From assembly GCA_024867545.1 (NCBI GenBank), contig JANFNE010000027.1:310001-374000 (forward strand): DNA of 64,000 nt. The letters run 5' to 3'. Source of the DNA: Phytopythium helicoides. Taxonomy: Eukaryota > Oomycota > Peronosporomycetes > Pythiales > Pythiaceae. The notes beneath the pieces are model-generated. The model did no database searches. It was not told the DNA's origin and saw nothing but the letters and a program-made list of their open reading frames with translations. Below are positions 21,119-31,609 of this stretch, in pieces (the first letter of the stretch is position 1; every line of letters starts with the position of its first letter). The translations under genes and the position numbers were made by a program.

Positions 21119-24100
21119 ATGGGGTCTGAAGGAGCAGAGGAAACTAACTCGGAGCTAGCTGCTGGCACCAGCGTCGACGTTCGGAGTGCTGATGGAAGCA
21201 GGCAGCGTGCCGCTATAGTGCGAGTACATCGGAATGGAGAGTTTACCGTCAAGTATGAGGATTCTGGCAAGATCGAGAAGAATGTGAGTGTTGATCGGGT
21301 AAAATCAGCTTCTTCGTCGCCTACAGCTTCCAGCAAAAGCAACAACGACGCCGCCAAAGCTGTTGTAAAAGTTGGTGACGACGTTGAATATCTAGCGAAA
21401 GGATCGGATGGTGACCAGAAGAGCGATCATTGGCGCGAAGCAAAGGTCAAGCTTTGTCGACCTGATGGAACTGTGGATGTAGTGGATGCAGAGACGGATG
21501 CAGTTGTGAGAAAATTACCAGCTACTTCTATCAGACCGAAAAAGTCAAAGAAGAAGGCAAAAGATGCCGATAAAAACGCCAGCGAAGAAGAGGAAAAGAA
21601 AGACAGTCCTAGCGAAAGTGATGATGGCAAAGTGGGTGCAAAGCTAGAAGTGGATGCGCTTGTAGAAGTGAAAAACAAGAAGAGTGGCATTTGGAAAACA
21701 GCACGAGTCCTGAAGGTTCGAAGTGACGGCTCGTATGATGTCGCCATGGACAGTGAAGGTGAAGAGGTGCTGAAGAAAGTGCCGAGAAAGCTAGTCCGCC
21801 CACGAAAAACCGACAACAAGTCGACCAAGAAGAAAGCAACAAATGAAGAGTCTGACGACGATGACAACGATGAAAAGCCAGCAATTCGGAAGCGAACAGC
21901 ATCAAGGAGAAAGAGCCGACGAAAGAGTGGAACTGATGACGACGAGGATGACGAGGACGATGGAGAGCCTAGTGATGGCAAGAAACAACTTCGAAACGGA
22001 AGGTCAAGAGCAGGACCAACAAGCTTTGCACAGCTCCGCGTCAATCAGACCGTGGAATTTGATGCCAAAGATGGTAGCGTCCACCGAGGACGGATCCGAC
22101 AGCTGCGCAGTGAAGACGAGACCTGCGATGTGGCTCATGATAGTGATGGTGGTGAGACGGTGTCCCGAAAGGTGCCAGTGGCAAATGTTCGGCCAATGTC
22201 TGGGCTGGCTAGGATGTTTAAAGGACCAACGGGACTGCTTCAAGTGAACACAAGGGTGTTCTACAGAGGGAAAGACGGAGTCGAGAGGAAAGGAATTGTC
22301 CTCAAGGTGTGGAAGGATGGCAAAAATGGCGAGGGTCGAGAACCTACATATGATGTAGAAGACCTCGCTGATGGAGAAATGTTCAAGCATATACCGGCAA
22401 GCAAGCTGCGAGCAGTGCCGTGGCTGGATGTATCGCTACCGCAGTGGAGTGGGTTCTCCCCAGGTTTCCCGTCCTTCATGTCTGGGCCGGTCCTTCGACG
22501 AGGAGTAAAAGTTCGTTTTCGACGTAAACTTGAAGGCTCCGGAGGACGCCTTGTTTGGGCGGATGGCGTGATCGCAAAAATGAAGGCAGATGATGTGTGT
22601 GTTATCGAATTCACCAACCCCGAGGGAAAAAAGGAGCGTCTAAATGTCAAGACGCGCGATGTTCAGGCACGGTTTCTCCAGCTCCCATCGCTCTCACTGC
22701 CGCCACTTCCAGGTTTGAGCCTCCCCTCAATCGAGCTCATACCCCAAATGAGCATTCAGCCTGGCACACCAGTCGAAGTGTCTACATCAGGTGGGGAAAA
22801 AGTGCTGCTCGGCACAGTGTTGTCGTACAACGAGACGGGTCAAACATATGCAATCCAATATCGCGATGGGAGCAAGGCTAAAGCAGTTGCGAAGGAGAGT
22901 GTTCGCGTCTCGCTTCGTCGTTTACGAATCGGGACTGAAGTTGAGATGGTCGTCGAAGGCCCTTGTAAGGAAGTCAGCACACTAGATGGCGAAGTGGCGT
23001 GGGTTCATCGCGACGAGAAAGTTTGTGTTCGACTTCATGGCGGGAACAATGATGTTTTCGCAGAGGTATGTCCTCATGCACTCATGGTGGATGGGCAGCC
23101 CGGATTCTCGGCTCCACTGAGCAGTACTTGGTTCGAGCTGATTGGCTTCAAGCTCAACGTATTGCTCGAAATGTTTATTTACGCGTGGCTAGCCTTTGGA
23201 CTCATCGTGGAAATCGGAAACATGGTCCAGCTCGCTCGTCTTTTGTCGCCTGATAAACTTGGGGATCCCAGCTATCTTGTCGAGCTGTATGACGAGATAG
23301 ATTGGATTCAATGTGCTCAACAGCCACTGTACTTGAACACTTCTACTTCTTTAACTAGTGGCAAGTATCTCATCATTCCTGAAGACGACCTTGAGACGGA
23401 TCGAGCGTGGCTCGTCACGCTTTTGGTTGCAAAAGCAATTCTTACTGCAGCATGTGTGCTTTTGGCTGCTCGACGAGTTCACTGCAAGCTTTCAGCTCTA
23501 GACGATAACTATATCGATGTGAAAGAGCTTCAACAAGATCAAGTACGACGAGAAGATTAGGAGCTACAACAGCTCTTGTGCTCGTTATTTCATTTTTCAC
23601 ACTCCTCGTGTATGCCTCTCTGCTAAGCCGCTTTGAGTATTTCTGCTTGGCTGAATCTGCGAAGATTGAATCGTTTGACAAGCTTGCTCTCGACTGGTTT
23701 AGCCGCATGTTCTCAATCCGAGATGACTCCACTATCGTAGCTTCCGTCTTGAGTCTGACCACGGCTCTAGCAAGTAAGACGACACTTAACCTCTTCCGCG
23801 CGCTCGCGTTGGCACTTCTTCTATTCACCTTGCCGACTACCAGCACTGACTTCCTTCGACGATTACTTTTGGCTCTGCCTGCCTCCATTACTCTCGCGTC
23901 ACTCATCGCCGCAGTCATGACCGCCCCGCTCTCCGCCTTCTACTTCGTGAACCGTGCTCATATCGTGTTTCTTGGTGAGCTGACAGAGTTATCTACCGAC
24001 TCTGACCTCGCTGTGCTGAGTGCGCTGATAGCGATATGGATCGATGTGGCTATCGTGCGACTTGTTGCCGCCTCCGGACGTTTTACCGAGGCTCAAATGG

Positions 24101-24513
24101 CGAGGGCCTGGACAATGGAAGCTGACGTCAATGAGGACACACTTGCACAAGCCGATCGTGGTGAGTTTGGTCTCCAGGCCAAGCGAGAAGCTGTACTCGT
24201 GCGCGTCGAGCAGCGACAGCGACAACTCGGCGCTCTCAAGCTCACTGTGCTCCGCATCCATCGGTCGTGGGCCACACACTCATGCGTCATGATTGTTGGC
24301 ATCGCCTGTGCTGCCAGACTGCAGTTGCGAGTCGGCGACCTTTACACTTCCGAGGACGATGCTCGAGTCGAGCGCCTCGCATCCGCTGCCATCGCAACGC
24401 ACCTGGGCTTCTGCATCGCGTGGCTCGTGGTCGTGCAGCTCGCAGGGCTTTCAGCCGTCGCCCTAAGGCGCCAGGGCCCTCCAGAGCTGCTCGCCGGCAT
24501 CCTCGCGGTGTGA
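21119..24513 (+). CDS. Large membrane protein with repeated Tudor-like domains
   Basis: The ATG at 21119 opens a frame of more than 800 residues, followed by about 310 residues in another frame with no ATG near its beginning. The first 620 residues contain about eight copies of a roughly 55-residue beta-barrel unit with the pattern G..V..........A.V..V..DG.Y.V.Y.D.......V....R, as in Tudor/agenet-like domains, spaced by Lys/Glu/Ser linkers. From about 23130 onward the protein is hydrophobic with several transmembrane helices. The second frame begins near 23560 and carries further helices, so the two are probably one gene interrupted by one missing base near 23555. A 30-nt intron there would be too short and does not restore frame. 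Function unknown; such repeats can bind methylated peptides, but a membrane setting is unusual. Confidence 0.7.
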
Positions 24514-25000
24514 CGGAGACAGCATTGGAGCTCGTGAAGCCATGACGTGTCCAAAAGTAGGTACCAACTTCAACCGCCACGTCACAAAATGATTTAAGCT
24601 CCCGTCTAAGTTCATGTAACCCACATTTCGACTCACCAATTCCTTGAATATAAACCTATACGGGACTGAAACAAGATGCGAACCCACCTCATCCCCCTTC
24701 ACTCGCCTCCACTATACCCGCCAAATTCAAAAACCGCGGGAAACGTACCCCTCGTACCCTACTCCGTAACCACTCGCGCCTCAATCCACTCGCCGCTCCA
24801 CAACCGCTTCGAGCCGCCGCGCCGCCCTCCGCGCGCCTCCCGTACGTCTCCGCGCGGGCCCCGCGCGCCCCCAGAGGCTCCAGGCGCGCTCCCCGAGGCC
24901 TGTAGCTGTCGCCAGAGCCGTCTGCGGGCCTCTGGGGCGCTCTGGGGCCCGAGAACGGGCCCGATCCGCCGCTAACTCGCTCCGTGGCGCAGGGACCAAC
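24514..25000. other. Intergenic gap and 5' region of the lamin-like gene
   Basis: No gene. The last 150 bp is very GC- and Pro/Arg-codon-rich by chance in all frames. It presumably contains the promoter and leader of the gene at 25001. Confidence 0.4.
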
Positions 25001-26760
25001 ATGCCCACCGCTCTGTCGCCGATCAAGTCCAAGCGCCTCGATGAGAAGGCGTCGCTCCAGGTGCGTGTGGTGGAGGAGGAGGAGCTGGTGGCGAGGCGGT
25101 GCTGACGGGGGCTGCGCAGTCGCTCAACTCGCGGCTGGAGCTGTACGTGCTGCGCGTCAAGGAGATGGAGGACGCCAAGATCCTGGCCGAGCGAGAGCTC
25201 GAGACCATTCGCCAGCGCATGCAGATGGACATGGACAAGATCAAGGCGCGACTGACGCGCGAGCTGGAGGACACGAGGAAGAAGCTCGACGACGAGATGG
25301 AGCAGACGGCCAGGCTCCAGGTGCTTGAGCAGGAGCAGCACGTCGAGCTCGTCAAGCTGCGCGAGCAGATTAAGGAGCTCAGCGCCATCAAGGCAGAGGC
25401 AGAGACCCTGCGCATCGAGCTCTCGCGCGAGCAGGCCAGCGCCAAGTCCTCCAAGGAGACGCTCTCGGTGCAGACCACGCAGCTGCAGGCCGCGCGCCGC
25501 CGCATCAAGGAGCTCGAGCGGGAGAACCGCAGCCACTTCGCCAGCCTCAGTGATGCTACCAAGGAGCTGGAGGAGCTGCGCAAGAAGAGCTCGGACTTTG
25601 ATGTCACGCGCGACGTCGAGATCACCACGATCCGCAAGGAGATGAATGCCAAGCACCAGGAGGCGCTCGCTCAGTGGAAGAAGGACACCGAGGAGCGCCT
25701 GCTCTCGGTCGAGACCGAGGTGCGCACGCACTTTGAGGGCGTTGTGCAGGGCTTCCGTTCGCAGGTCGACGACCTCAGCACGGAGCTAGAGTCGACCCGC
25801 AAGGAGCTCGACCGCACCGCCATCGACTACGAGGAGAGCCTCAAGGTGCGCCAGCAGCTAACCGAGAAGGTGGCGCTGCTTGAGCGCGAGTACCGCGAGG
25901 AGCGCACCAAGTTCAAGGAGGACCGCAAGACGTTCGAGGCAACGATCGAGCGCTTCCGCGTGTCCAAGTTTGCCAAGGAGCAGGAGTTCAACGACCTGAT
26001 GGACGTCAAGATCGCGCTTGACGCCGAGATCACGGCATACCGCCGTATTCTGGACCGCGAGGAGAGCCGCGTGGGTCTGCCGACACCCAACACCAAGGGC
26101 CGCAAGCGCAAGAGCGAGAGCTTTAGCAGCTTTAGCAGCTTCAGCAGCAGCAGCAGCAGCAGCTCCTCGAAGCGTCAGAAGCGTTCGCCGCCGTCGACTG
26201 CTGTGCAGATCGTGGAGCTTGACCTGGTGAAGGATCGCGTAGTGTTGCAGAACTCGAGCGACAAGCCCGTGTCGCTCGGCAACTGGGAGGTTCGCGGTCG
26301 TCTCGCGAGTCAGGTGTTCCGTTTCCCGGCCTCGTACACGATGCGCGCAAACTCGAAGCTGACGGTGTACTCGAGCAAGCGCAACAAGAAGGCGAAGGAG
26401 GAGCGCAAGCAGGATGAGGACTCGTTCTTGGCGACCAAATTCTCGCTGAATGCGGACGGCGACCTGGCGGTGCTGACGACGCCCGAGGGTGTTCCCGTGA
26501 GTTTGTGCAGCGAGGGTCTGGATGCCTCGGAGGTCAAGAGCTTCGAAGACGAGATCCGCGGCGATTTTGACGAGCAGGTGGCAGGCGGACCTGCCGCTGA
26601 AGGGGTACGATTCTCTGGTGGTGGTGGTGGGAATGCCGAGACAACGACTAATATCCGTGCTTTCATGCGTAGTGTGGTATCATGTAAGATGACAGGCATC
26701 AAGACTCGACCGGCATGCCCCCCTCTGCTTTTTCTACTTGGCGTCGTCGTCTCTCCATAA
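25001..26760 (+). CDS. Lamin-like intermediate filament protein with lamin tail domain
   Basis: Exons 25001-25060 and 25120-26760 with a 59-bp intron give 566 residues. The short head has LSPIKSKR, a minimal CDK site (S-P-x-K) placed as in lamin heads. The rod runs from residue 21 to about 340: it opens with LNSRLELYVLRVKEMED, equivalent to the coil 1A start of intermediate filaments, and closes with LDAEITAYRRILDREESR (320-337), the rod-end signature. A basic nuclear-localisation-type segment follows (GRKRKSES and SSKRQKR around residues 346-375, with a Ser run), then a lamin tail Ig-like domain from about 382 to 480. No CaaX box is seen at the C-terminus. It is expected to form a nuclear-envelope filament. 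Lamin-like proteins have been reported from oomycetes. Confidence 0.9.
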
Positions 26761-26851
26761 GGACGGGTAGTCAAACCTAACAATCTTACCGACGTTTTAT
26801 CTTTTTTGGTGTTGTGAGCTCACGCCTTTAAATTATCACATTGCTGTGTGG

Positions 26852-29800
26852 TTACCTGTGCTTGTGGCGTTTACTGTGTCGCCCATTTGGATCCTCATTC
26901 TCATCATCACTTCCAACTTGGAGCAAACGCATCGCTTCAGATGCGATTTTCCTTTCTCTCTGGCAGCCGTTGTCGATCACCCATTGCAAATTCTCTTGGG
27001 CATTCGCCATGAAAACTGAGTGCAGGTTGTATTTCTGGTGCTCCGCAACTACCAGCAAAACGTGAGCTCCTGCGAGCTGATGATCCTCAACAGTGGAGCG
27101 AAGTAGTTTGATAGCCTCTTGGACTCCTCTTGCTCTTATAACTGCATGAGCATACTCCAACTTTGCAAGCTTTGCTAGGGCACTTGCTGCATGAGTCTTT
27201 TGAGAATCGTTGCCATGCTTCACAAGCTCCACCAAAGGAGGAACCCCTCGTTCTTTTACTATAGCAGCAGCGTTTTCTTTGAACTTCGCAATGCCGGTTA
27301 GTGCTTGATCAGCGAGCAATTTTTCCAAATCGTCCCCCGTACTGACAACTTGAACCAACGGTTTTATGGCACCGTGAAACTCTCGAGCCCATCTCGAACT
27401 TCTCAAGCCGTAAGCCAAATCGCTCAACATGTTTAGTGGAGCCACTATATCACTGATACGAAAGTTCTGGAGCTCAGTTACCGCGTCTTGGGTTAATTTC
27501 ACAGGTACGTTTATATGCGTGGAAGTCTCACCAAGCTTCCACAACAATACTGCGGCCTCCTCAGCAAATTGGTCATTGGCCGAAACCAAAATGGAAGATA
27601 TCACGTTGATACCTCCAGTCTCAATGAAGGCGTGCACATGATATTGATCTCGAGCAATCACAAACAAAATTTTGAAAACGCCGTCCTTCACTTTGTTTTC
27701 TGCAGCCGAATCCAAGAGTTTGATTAGCATCGAAATGCCGTCTACCTGGACGATAGCTAATCGGTTGGTAGCGTCGGTTGATAGCTCGACTAGTTTCAAC
27801 ACTTTGTCTTCAGTATTTTCGGACCCCATTTTCAAAGCTAGCACTATTCTCACAGACTGGGCGACAGCAAATAGCTGGGACTCTTTGCAGATCTCGTCAA
27901 GAGCAGTAGTAGCACATTGTTGCAAATCAACCGGACTACCCTGCTCCAGACGAATCAATGCGGGGATGGCACCAGAGCGAGCAATGATGTCTATTGTGTC
28001 TGTTGATCTCCTCATGACCGTCTTAGACGTCAATGTTTGTAGAATATTGATGACTCCGACGACGTCATCGTTGTCTTCAAAGTTGACATACGAAATAAGA
28101 GTCTGCAGCGTCTTACCATCAAGGGTTAGTTGACCGCGAATAAGCATCACATTCAATGTCTCAAAGACATCGGGCTGTAAGCCTCCATCACGACCAAGGA
28201 GCTCAACAAGCAGGGCTGCTGGTGTTCCAAAGTCTAAAAGCCATACAGTTGTAGTTGTTCGGAGTACCTTCATTGCCTCTCGCTTCAACGAAAGAATTAG
28301 CTCGTTTTTAGTGGATGTTACGGTTTGATCGTCGTGATGCAATTCCATTTTCAGAACCGTCGTGATGCTTGCAGATACATTCAGCTCCACAATCTCCAAA
28401 CCGTAAGACTTCTTTGACAACAACATCGCAATAGCCTTGAAAGCCTCAATGGCCAAAGTAAGATTCGGTACGTTGACCACGTTGACCGGTGGAATGCGTC
28501 TAGTGCTTCTTTTGGTCGAATTTGCACTTTGTCTGGGAATGAATTGCTTGACTCTCATTAAGCGAACTATCAAGTCAATCGCACCTCTCTGGGTATTAGT
28601 TGCAGGTCGATTTTGCTCCAGAAGCATTTTTGGAAGCACGCGAAAGACAGCCATCTGCAACGCTGGCATTTCGTCTCGCATCAGTAGCTTGGTGTACACA
28701 TTGATACTGCTCACTTTTGAACACACAACTTGCCGCAAAATGTCGGAATCTCCAACCAACTCGTTGAGTATTTTTACGCCTTCAAGCTGTGCTTTGGCGT
28801 TGCCTTCGTCTAAATAGCAGAGAAGAGCACGAGCTGTATCGCTAACACAAAACCCGCTGAAGTCGGACTCAGACTCGATGATAGCGTGGAGCTTTTTGGT
28901 GGCTTCGTCCCTAACGCAATTTGTTCCACACCTTATCAACGCGATTGCAGCTGGAAGGATTTGCTTGGAAGAATCGGCTTTATCTGACCCATCAAGGTTT
29001 GCCAACACCTTTAGAATGCCTTCCGCCTTCGTCCGTTGCGTCTCCGAGCCATTTTGAAGAAGCTTCATAAGGTGACAGACCCCATTCGCCTCCACAATTG
29101 ATAACCGATGTACACTATGATGAATCAGCTGGTCACATACGTTAAGAGCCTGTAGCGATGCGCTCTCAAATCGTCGGTTGAATAGCCGGATTACTGTCTC
29201 TATTCCGACTGCTTCGACAAAGTCGTCTCGAGACTGGTCATCATCAACAACAGTTGCCATGATACTGATGGCATCAAGCAGTACCCTCTCGTCCTCATTC
29301 TCCAGAAATGTGGAGATTGTTTTGAGTCCACACGAATGCAGTAATGAACGCCACATCTGCGGTGACTCCTTGATACGCCGAGCAAGCTCGTCGACCTCGA
29401 TTTGTATAAAGGTGCCAGTCTCTCCCTGACTCTCGTTGGTTTGGACGAAAAGTGCGCTATCTCGATTGTGTGATTGATCTGTCGCCTGAGAACTAATCAA
29501 GCTGTTATCTTCTTCGCAATTTTCGTCATCATTGGCATTCATAAATTCTTCTTCAACTGCTTGATCATCGAAAGCTTCATCTTCCAGTACTAGCTCAAAT
29601 CGAGTATTTGTGTCTTCGTCTCCAGCATCGATAAGTCTCTGATCGCAAGATTCAGGAGGGTTGGCAGGAGCCACTCCTATGCTGGAGTTTGCGTCCGCTT
29701 CAACATTAGCCTCAGATATTGAGGGTGTGTCACTGCTGGGAGAACTTGTGCCCTCAATCTCTGATTGACTATGATGTCGGCAAAGCTCATGCGTCACATA

Positions 29801-30592
29801 TGTAGCTCGGTCACATTCGTGATTCTCGCTGATTTCATCCCCTTCGTCGTCCGATCCTGTAGAGAAACCACGATGTTCTTGTGGGTCGAGATCCAATCCG
29901 TCATCCAGATCCGAGACGGAGTCCACATTCGCCCTGAATAGAGAACTATCGCTTTCAGCTCCTGAAGTATGGCGAAACCGACTGCAAGAATGTGAAGCCA
30001 TGGGAGTCGCACTTCGAGTTGGGCTCGAGACACTTCTCATGCCCTCTTCTGCATTTTCTTCTTCCTCACTCCTTCCCATGCCGACTGCAGAAGCTGCAGA
30101 ACCCACCTCCAACATGTTGCTCGAGCATGTGATAGAGTCCTCGCTCAAGTGCGCAGAGTTCTCGGAGGCTAGAGCCCTGTAACCCATTGAGTTGGCCTCG
30201 GCTTCATGCCATGTCCGAACAAACTCCAAGCCACCTGCAGCTTTGAACCGCTCTTGGTTGTCTTTGTGATTCCTCGTCAGTGGAACAAGCGCATTGAGCG
30301 CGCACTCTCTCACCTCATCGCCACCGTGACACACAAGTCTCACGAGCTCCTCCACTCCGCCTTCTTCGCCGATTTCGTCCGGGAAGCGTTCCGCAAGGTC
30401 ATACAGTGCGTTGCTGGCCATAATGACTCGCTCGGACTTCTTCGACTTGAGCACGCCGACAAAGTGCCGGATGCCTCCTCCCTCGACGATCTCATCGTGG
30501 AACTCCGGGTTTCCCACCATGTTCCAGTAGATGTAGGTCATGTCCTGGCGGACCCTGTCGGAGGCACCCCACCAGTGCGAAGGCTCGCTCAT
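26852..30592 (-). CDS. Large armadillo-repeat protein (1246 aa)
   Basis: A single unbroken frame from the ATG at 30592. The N-terminal 130 residues hold armadillo-like repeats (GGGIRHFVGVLKSKK, GGVEELVRLVCHGGD). An acidic, Ser/Asp/Glu-rich, probably disordered segment follows (about 170-400). After it come some fifteen armadillo/HEAT repeats to the end (for example RGVPPLVELVKHGND and RGVQEAIKLLRST). The tail is basic (RHSKRHKHR). The repeats are older and more diverged than those at 5.7-10.6 kb and 50-53 kb. It converges on the lamin-like gene with only 91 bp between stops. Likely a scaffold; no catalytic motif is present and no orthologue is recognised. Confidence 0.88.
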   Translation of the reverse strand: MSEPSHWWGASDRVRQDMTYIYWNMVGNPEFHDEIVEGGGIRHFVGVLKSKKSERVIMASNALYDLAERFPDEIGEEGGVEELVRLVCHGGDEVRECALNALVPLTRNHKDNQERFKAAGGLEFVRTWHEAEANSMGYRALASENSAHLSEDSITCSSNMLEVGSAASAVGMGRSEEEENAEEGMRSVSSPTRSATPMASHSCSRFRHTSGAESDSSLFRANVDSVSDLDDGLDLDPQEHRGFSTGSDDEGDEISENHECDRATYVTHELCRHHSQSEIEGTSSPSSDTPSISEANVEADANSSIGVAPANPPESCDQRLIDAGDEDTNTRFELVLEDEAFDDQAVEEEFMNANDDENCEEDNSLISSQATDQSHNRDSALFVQTNESQGETGTFIQIEVDELARRIKESPQMWRSLLHSCGLKTISTFLENEDERVLLDAISIMATVVDDDQSRDDFVEAVGIETVIRLFNRRFESASLQALNVCDQLIHHSVHRLSIVEANGVCHLMKLLQNGSETQRTKAEGILKVLANLDGSDKADSSKQILPAAIALIRCGTNCVRDEATKKLHAIIESESDFSGFCVSDTARALLCYLDEGNAKAQLEGVKILNELVGDSDILRQVVCSKVSSINVYTKLLMRDEMPALQMAVFRVLPKMLLEQNRPATNTQRGAIDLIVRLMRVKQFIPRQSANSTKRSTRRIPPVNVVNVPNLTLAIEAFKAIAMLLSKKSYGLEIVELNVSASITTVLKMELHHDDQTVTSTKNELILSLKREAMKVLRTTTTVWLLDFGTPAALLVELLGRDGGLQPDVFETLNVMLIRGQLTLDGKTLQTLISYVNFEDNDDVVGVINILQTLTSKTVMRRSTDTIDIIARSGAIPALIRLEQGSPVDLQQCATTALDEICKESQLFAVAQSVRIVLALKMGSENTEDKVLKLVELSTDATNRLAIVQVDGISMLIKLLDSAAENKVKDGVFKILFVIARDQYHVHAFIETGGINVISSILVSANDQFAEEAAVLLWKLGETSTHINVPVKLTQDAVTELQNFRISDIVAPLNMLSDLAYGLRSSRWAREFHGAIKPLVQVVSTGDDLEKLLADQALTGIAKFKENAAAIVKERGVPPLVELVKHGNDSQKTHAASALAKLAKLEYAHAVIRARGVQEAIKLLRSTVEDHQLAGAHVLLVVAEHQKYNLHSVFMANAQENLQWVIDNGCQRERKIASEAMRLLQVGSDDENEDPNGRHSKRHKHR

Positions 30593-30815
30593 GATGCCAC
30601 AGCCTGCTTCTCGGTTGTGCCGTCAACGGTGAAATGCTGACTGAGAGAAGGTCAGCAGCACATGTTAGGGCATGGTATTTGGCTTTTGGTTTTTCCTCGG
30701 AGACTGAACAAAACCAAGCCATAGCAACAACAAAAAACAAGAGCAAAAAAACACACACATGGAGAAGGATTCCTAGCAGGCCATTTTAGGCTTGCCGGTT
30801 ACTTCTCGACTTCCA

Positions 30816-31521
30816 ATGGGCCGCGTGCTGCAGACGCTTCGCCATGCTCGTCGTCTGACTGCAGCCGAGGAGCAAGAGAGCCGCATGGTCTTTGCGCTCG
30901 CGATCGGTTGCTCCAAAACTGTTGGCTGTGACAGCATTGAGCTCCACGATGCAGTGATGACGCTACCTCAGCTCCGACTGTGCCTGCGAGCGCTCGGGTT
31001 TGCGCTTGCACATGGAGAGGCGCGTGAACTGGCCTACGAGTTTGACTTTGACAATTCCGACACACTACGCCTGGCTGACTTTCAAAAGATCTTCCTCTTC
31101 AAGGTTGGCGTGGGTTATGTCTCTGTACTATGAAAGTTTCTGCTAAGCTTCGCGTACCATACAAGCACAGATTCTCGAGCGGAGCAATCTCCAGCGCTTT
31201 CACGAAGCGTTCAGGTCACTCGTTGCTGGGCTTTCGCGACACTAGAGCTGAGGGCCACTAACGATGGCTGTCGACAGGGCGGTTGCCGGTCGAGAGACCA
31301 CGATGAGAGTCAGCGACTTGAATGGGCAGATAGAGGACAAGTTTGGCTCCGACAAGCGATTGAGGATTACCATCGACCCAGACACCCTTGCCAATCACCT
31401 GCAAGCCCAGTACTACGAAGACGATGATGTGGAGGTTGCCATGGAGAGCGAGGCCGAGTATATCCGCTCAACTGGACGCGTGACCTGCGACTCGCTCGCT
31501 CACTTTCTTCGCATTCAATAG
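30816..31521 (+). CDS. Small EF-hand-like protein, three exons
   Basis: Exons 30816-31103, 31171-31214 and 31278-31521, with introns of 67 and 63 bp, restore one frame of 191 residues. The middle exon is only 44 bp. Removing the second intron also removes an in-frame TAG and TGA, which supports the model. The N-terminal half resembles the centrin/caltractin EF-hand pair: a helix with AAEEQESRMVFALA, then LPQLRLCLRALGF, and the loop DFDNSDTLRLADF with acidic residues at calcium positions. The C-terminal exon is acidic and unrecognised. Calcium binding is plausible at one site. The pairing with the large armadillo gene 223 bp upstream on the other strand suggests a shared promoter region. Confidence 0.72.
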
Positions 31522-31609
31522 ATCATTGGGTCAACTTGCGGGCCACTTGGCACTGCTGTAGAAAATACAAGTGTCGAGTCCTGAGCGTATTCACTCGCGT
31601 GAGAGGAAG

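Noticed and set aside
23546..23577. A 30-bp intron joining the two halves of the Tudor-like gene
   Set aside because: Too short for splicing here (other introns are 54-104 bp) and it does not put the downstream helices in frame.
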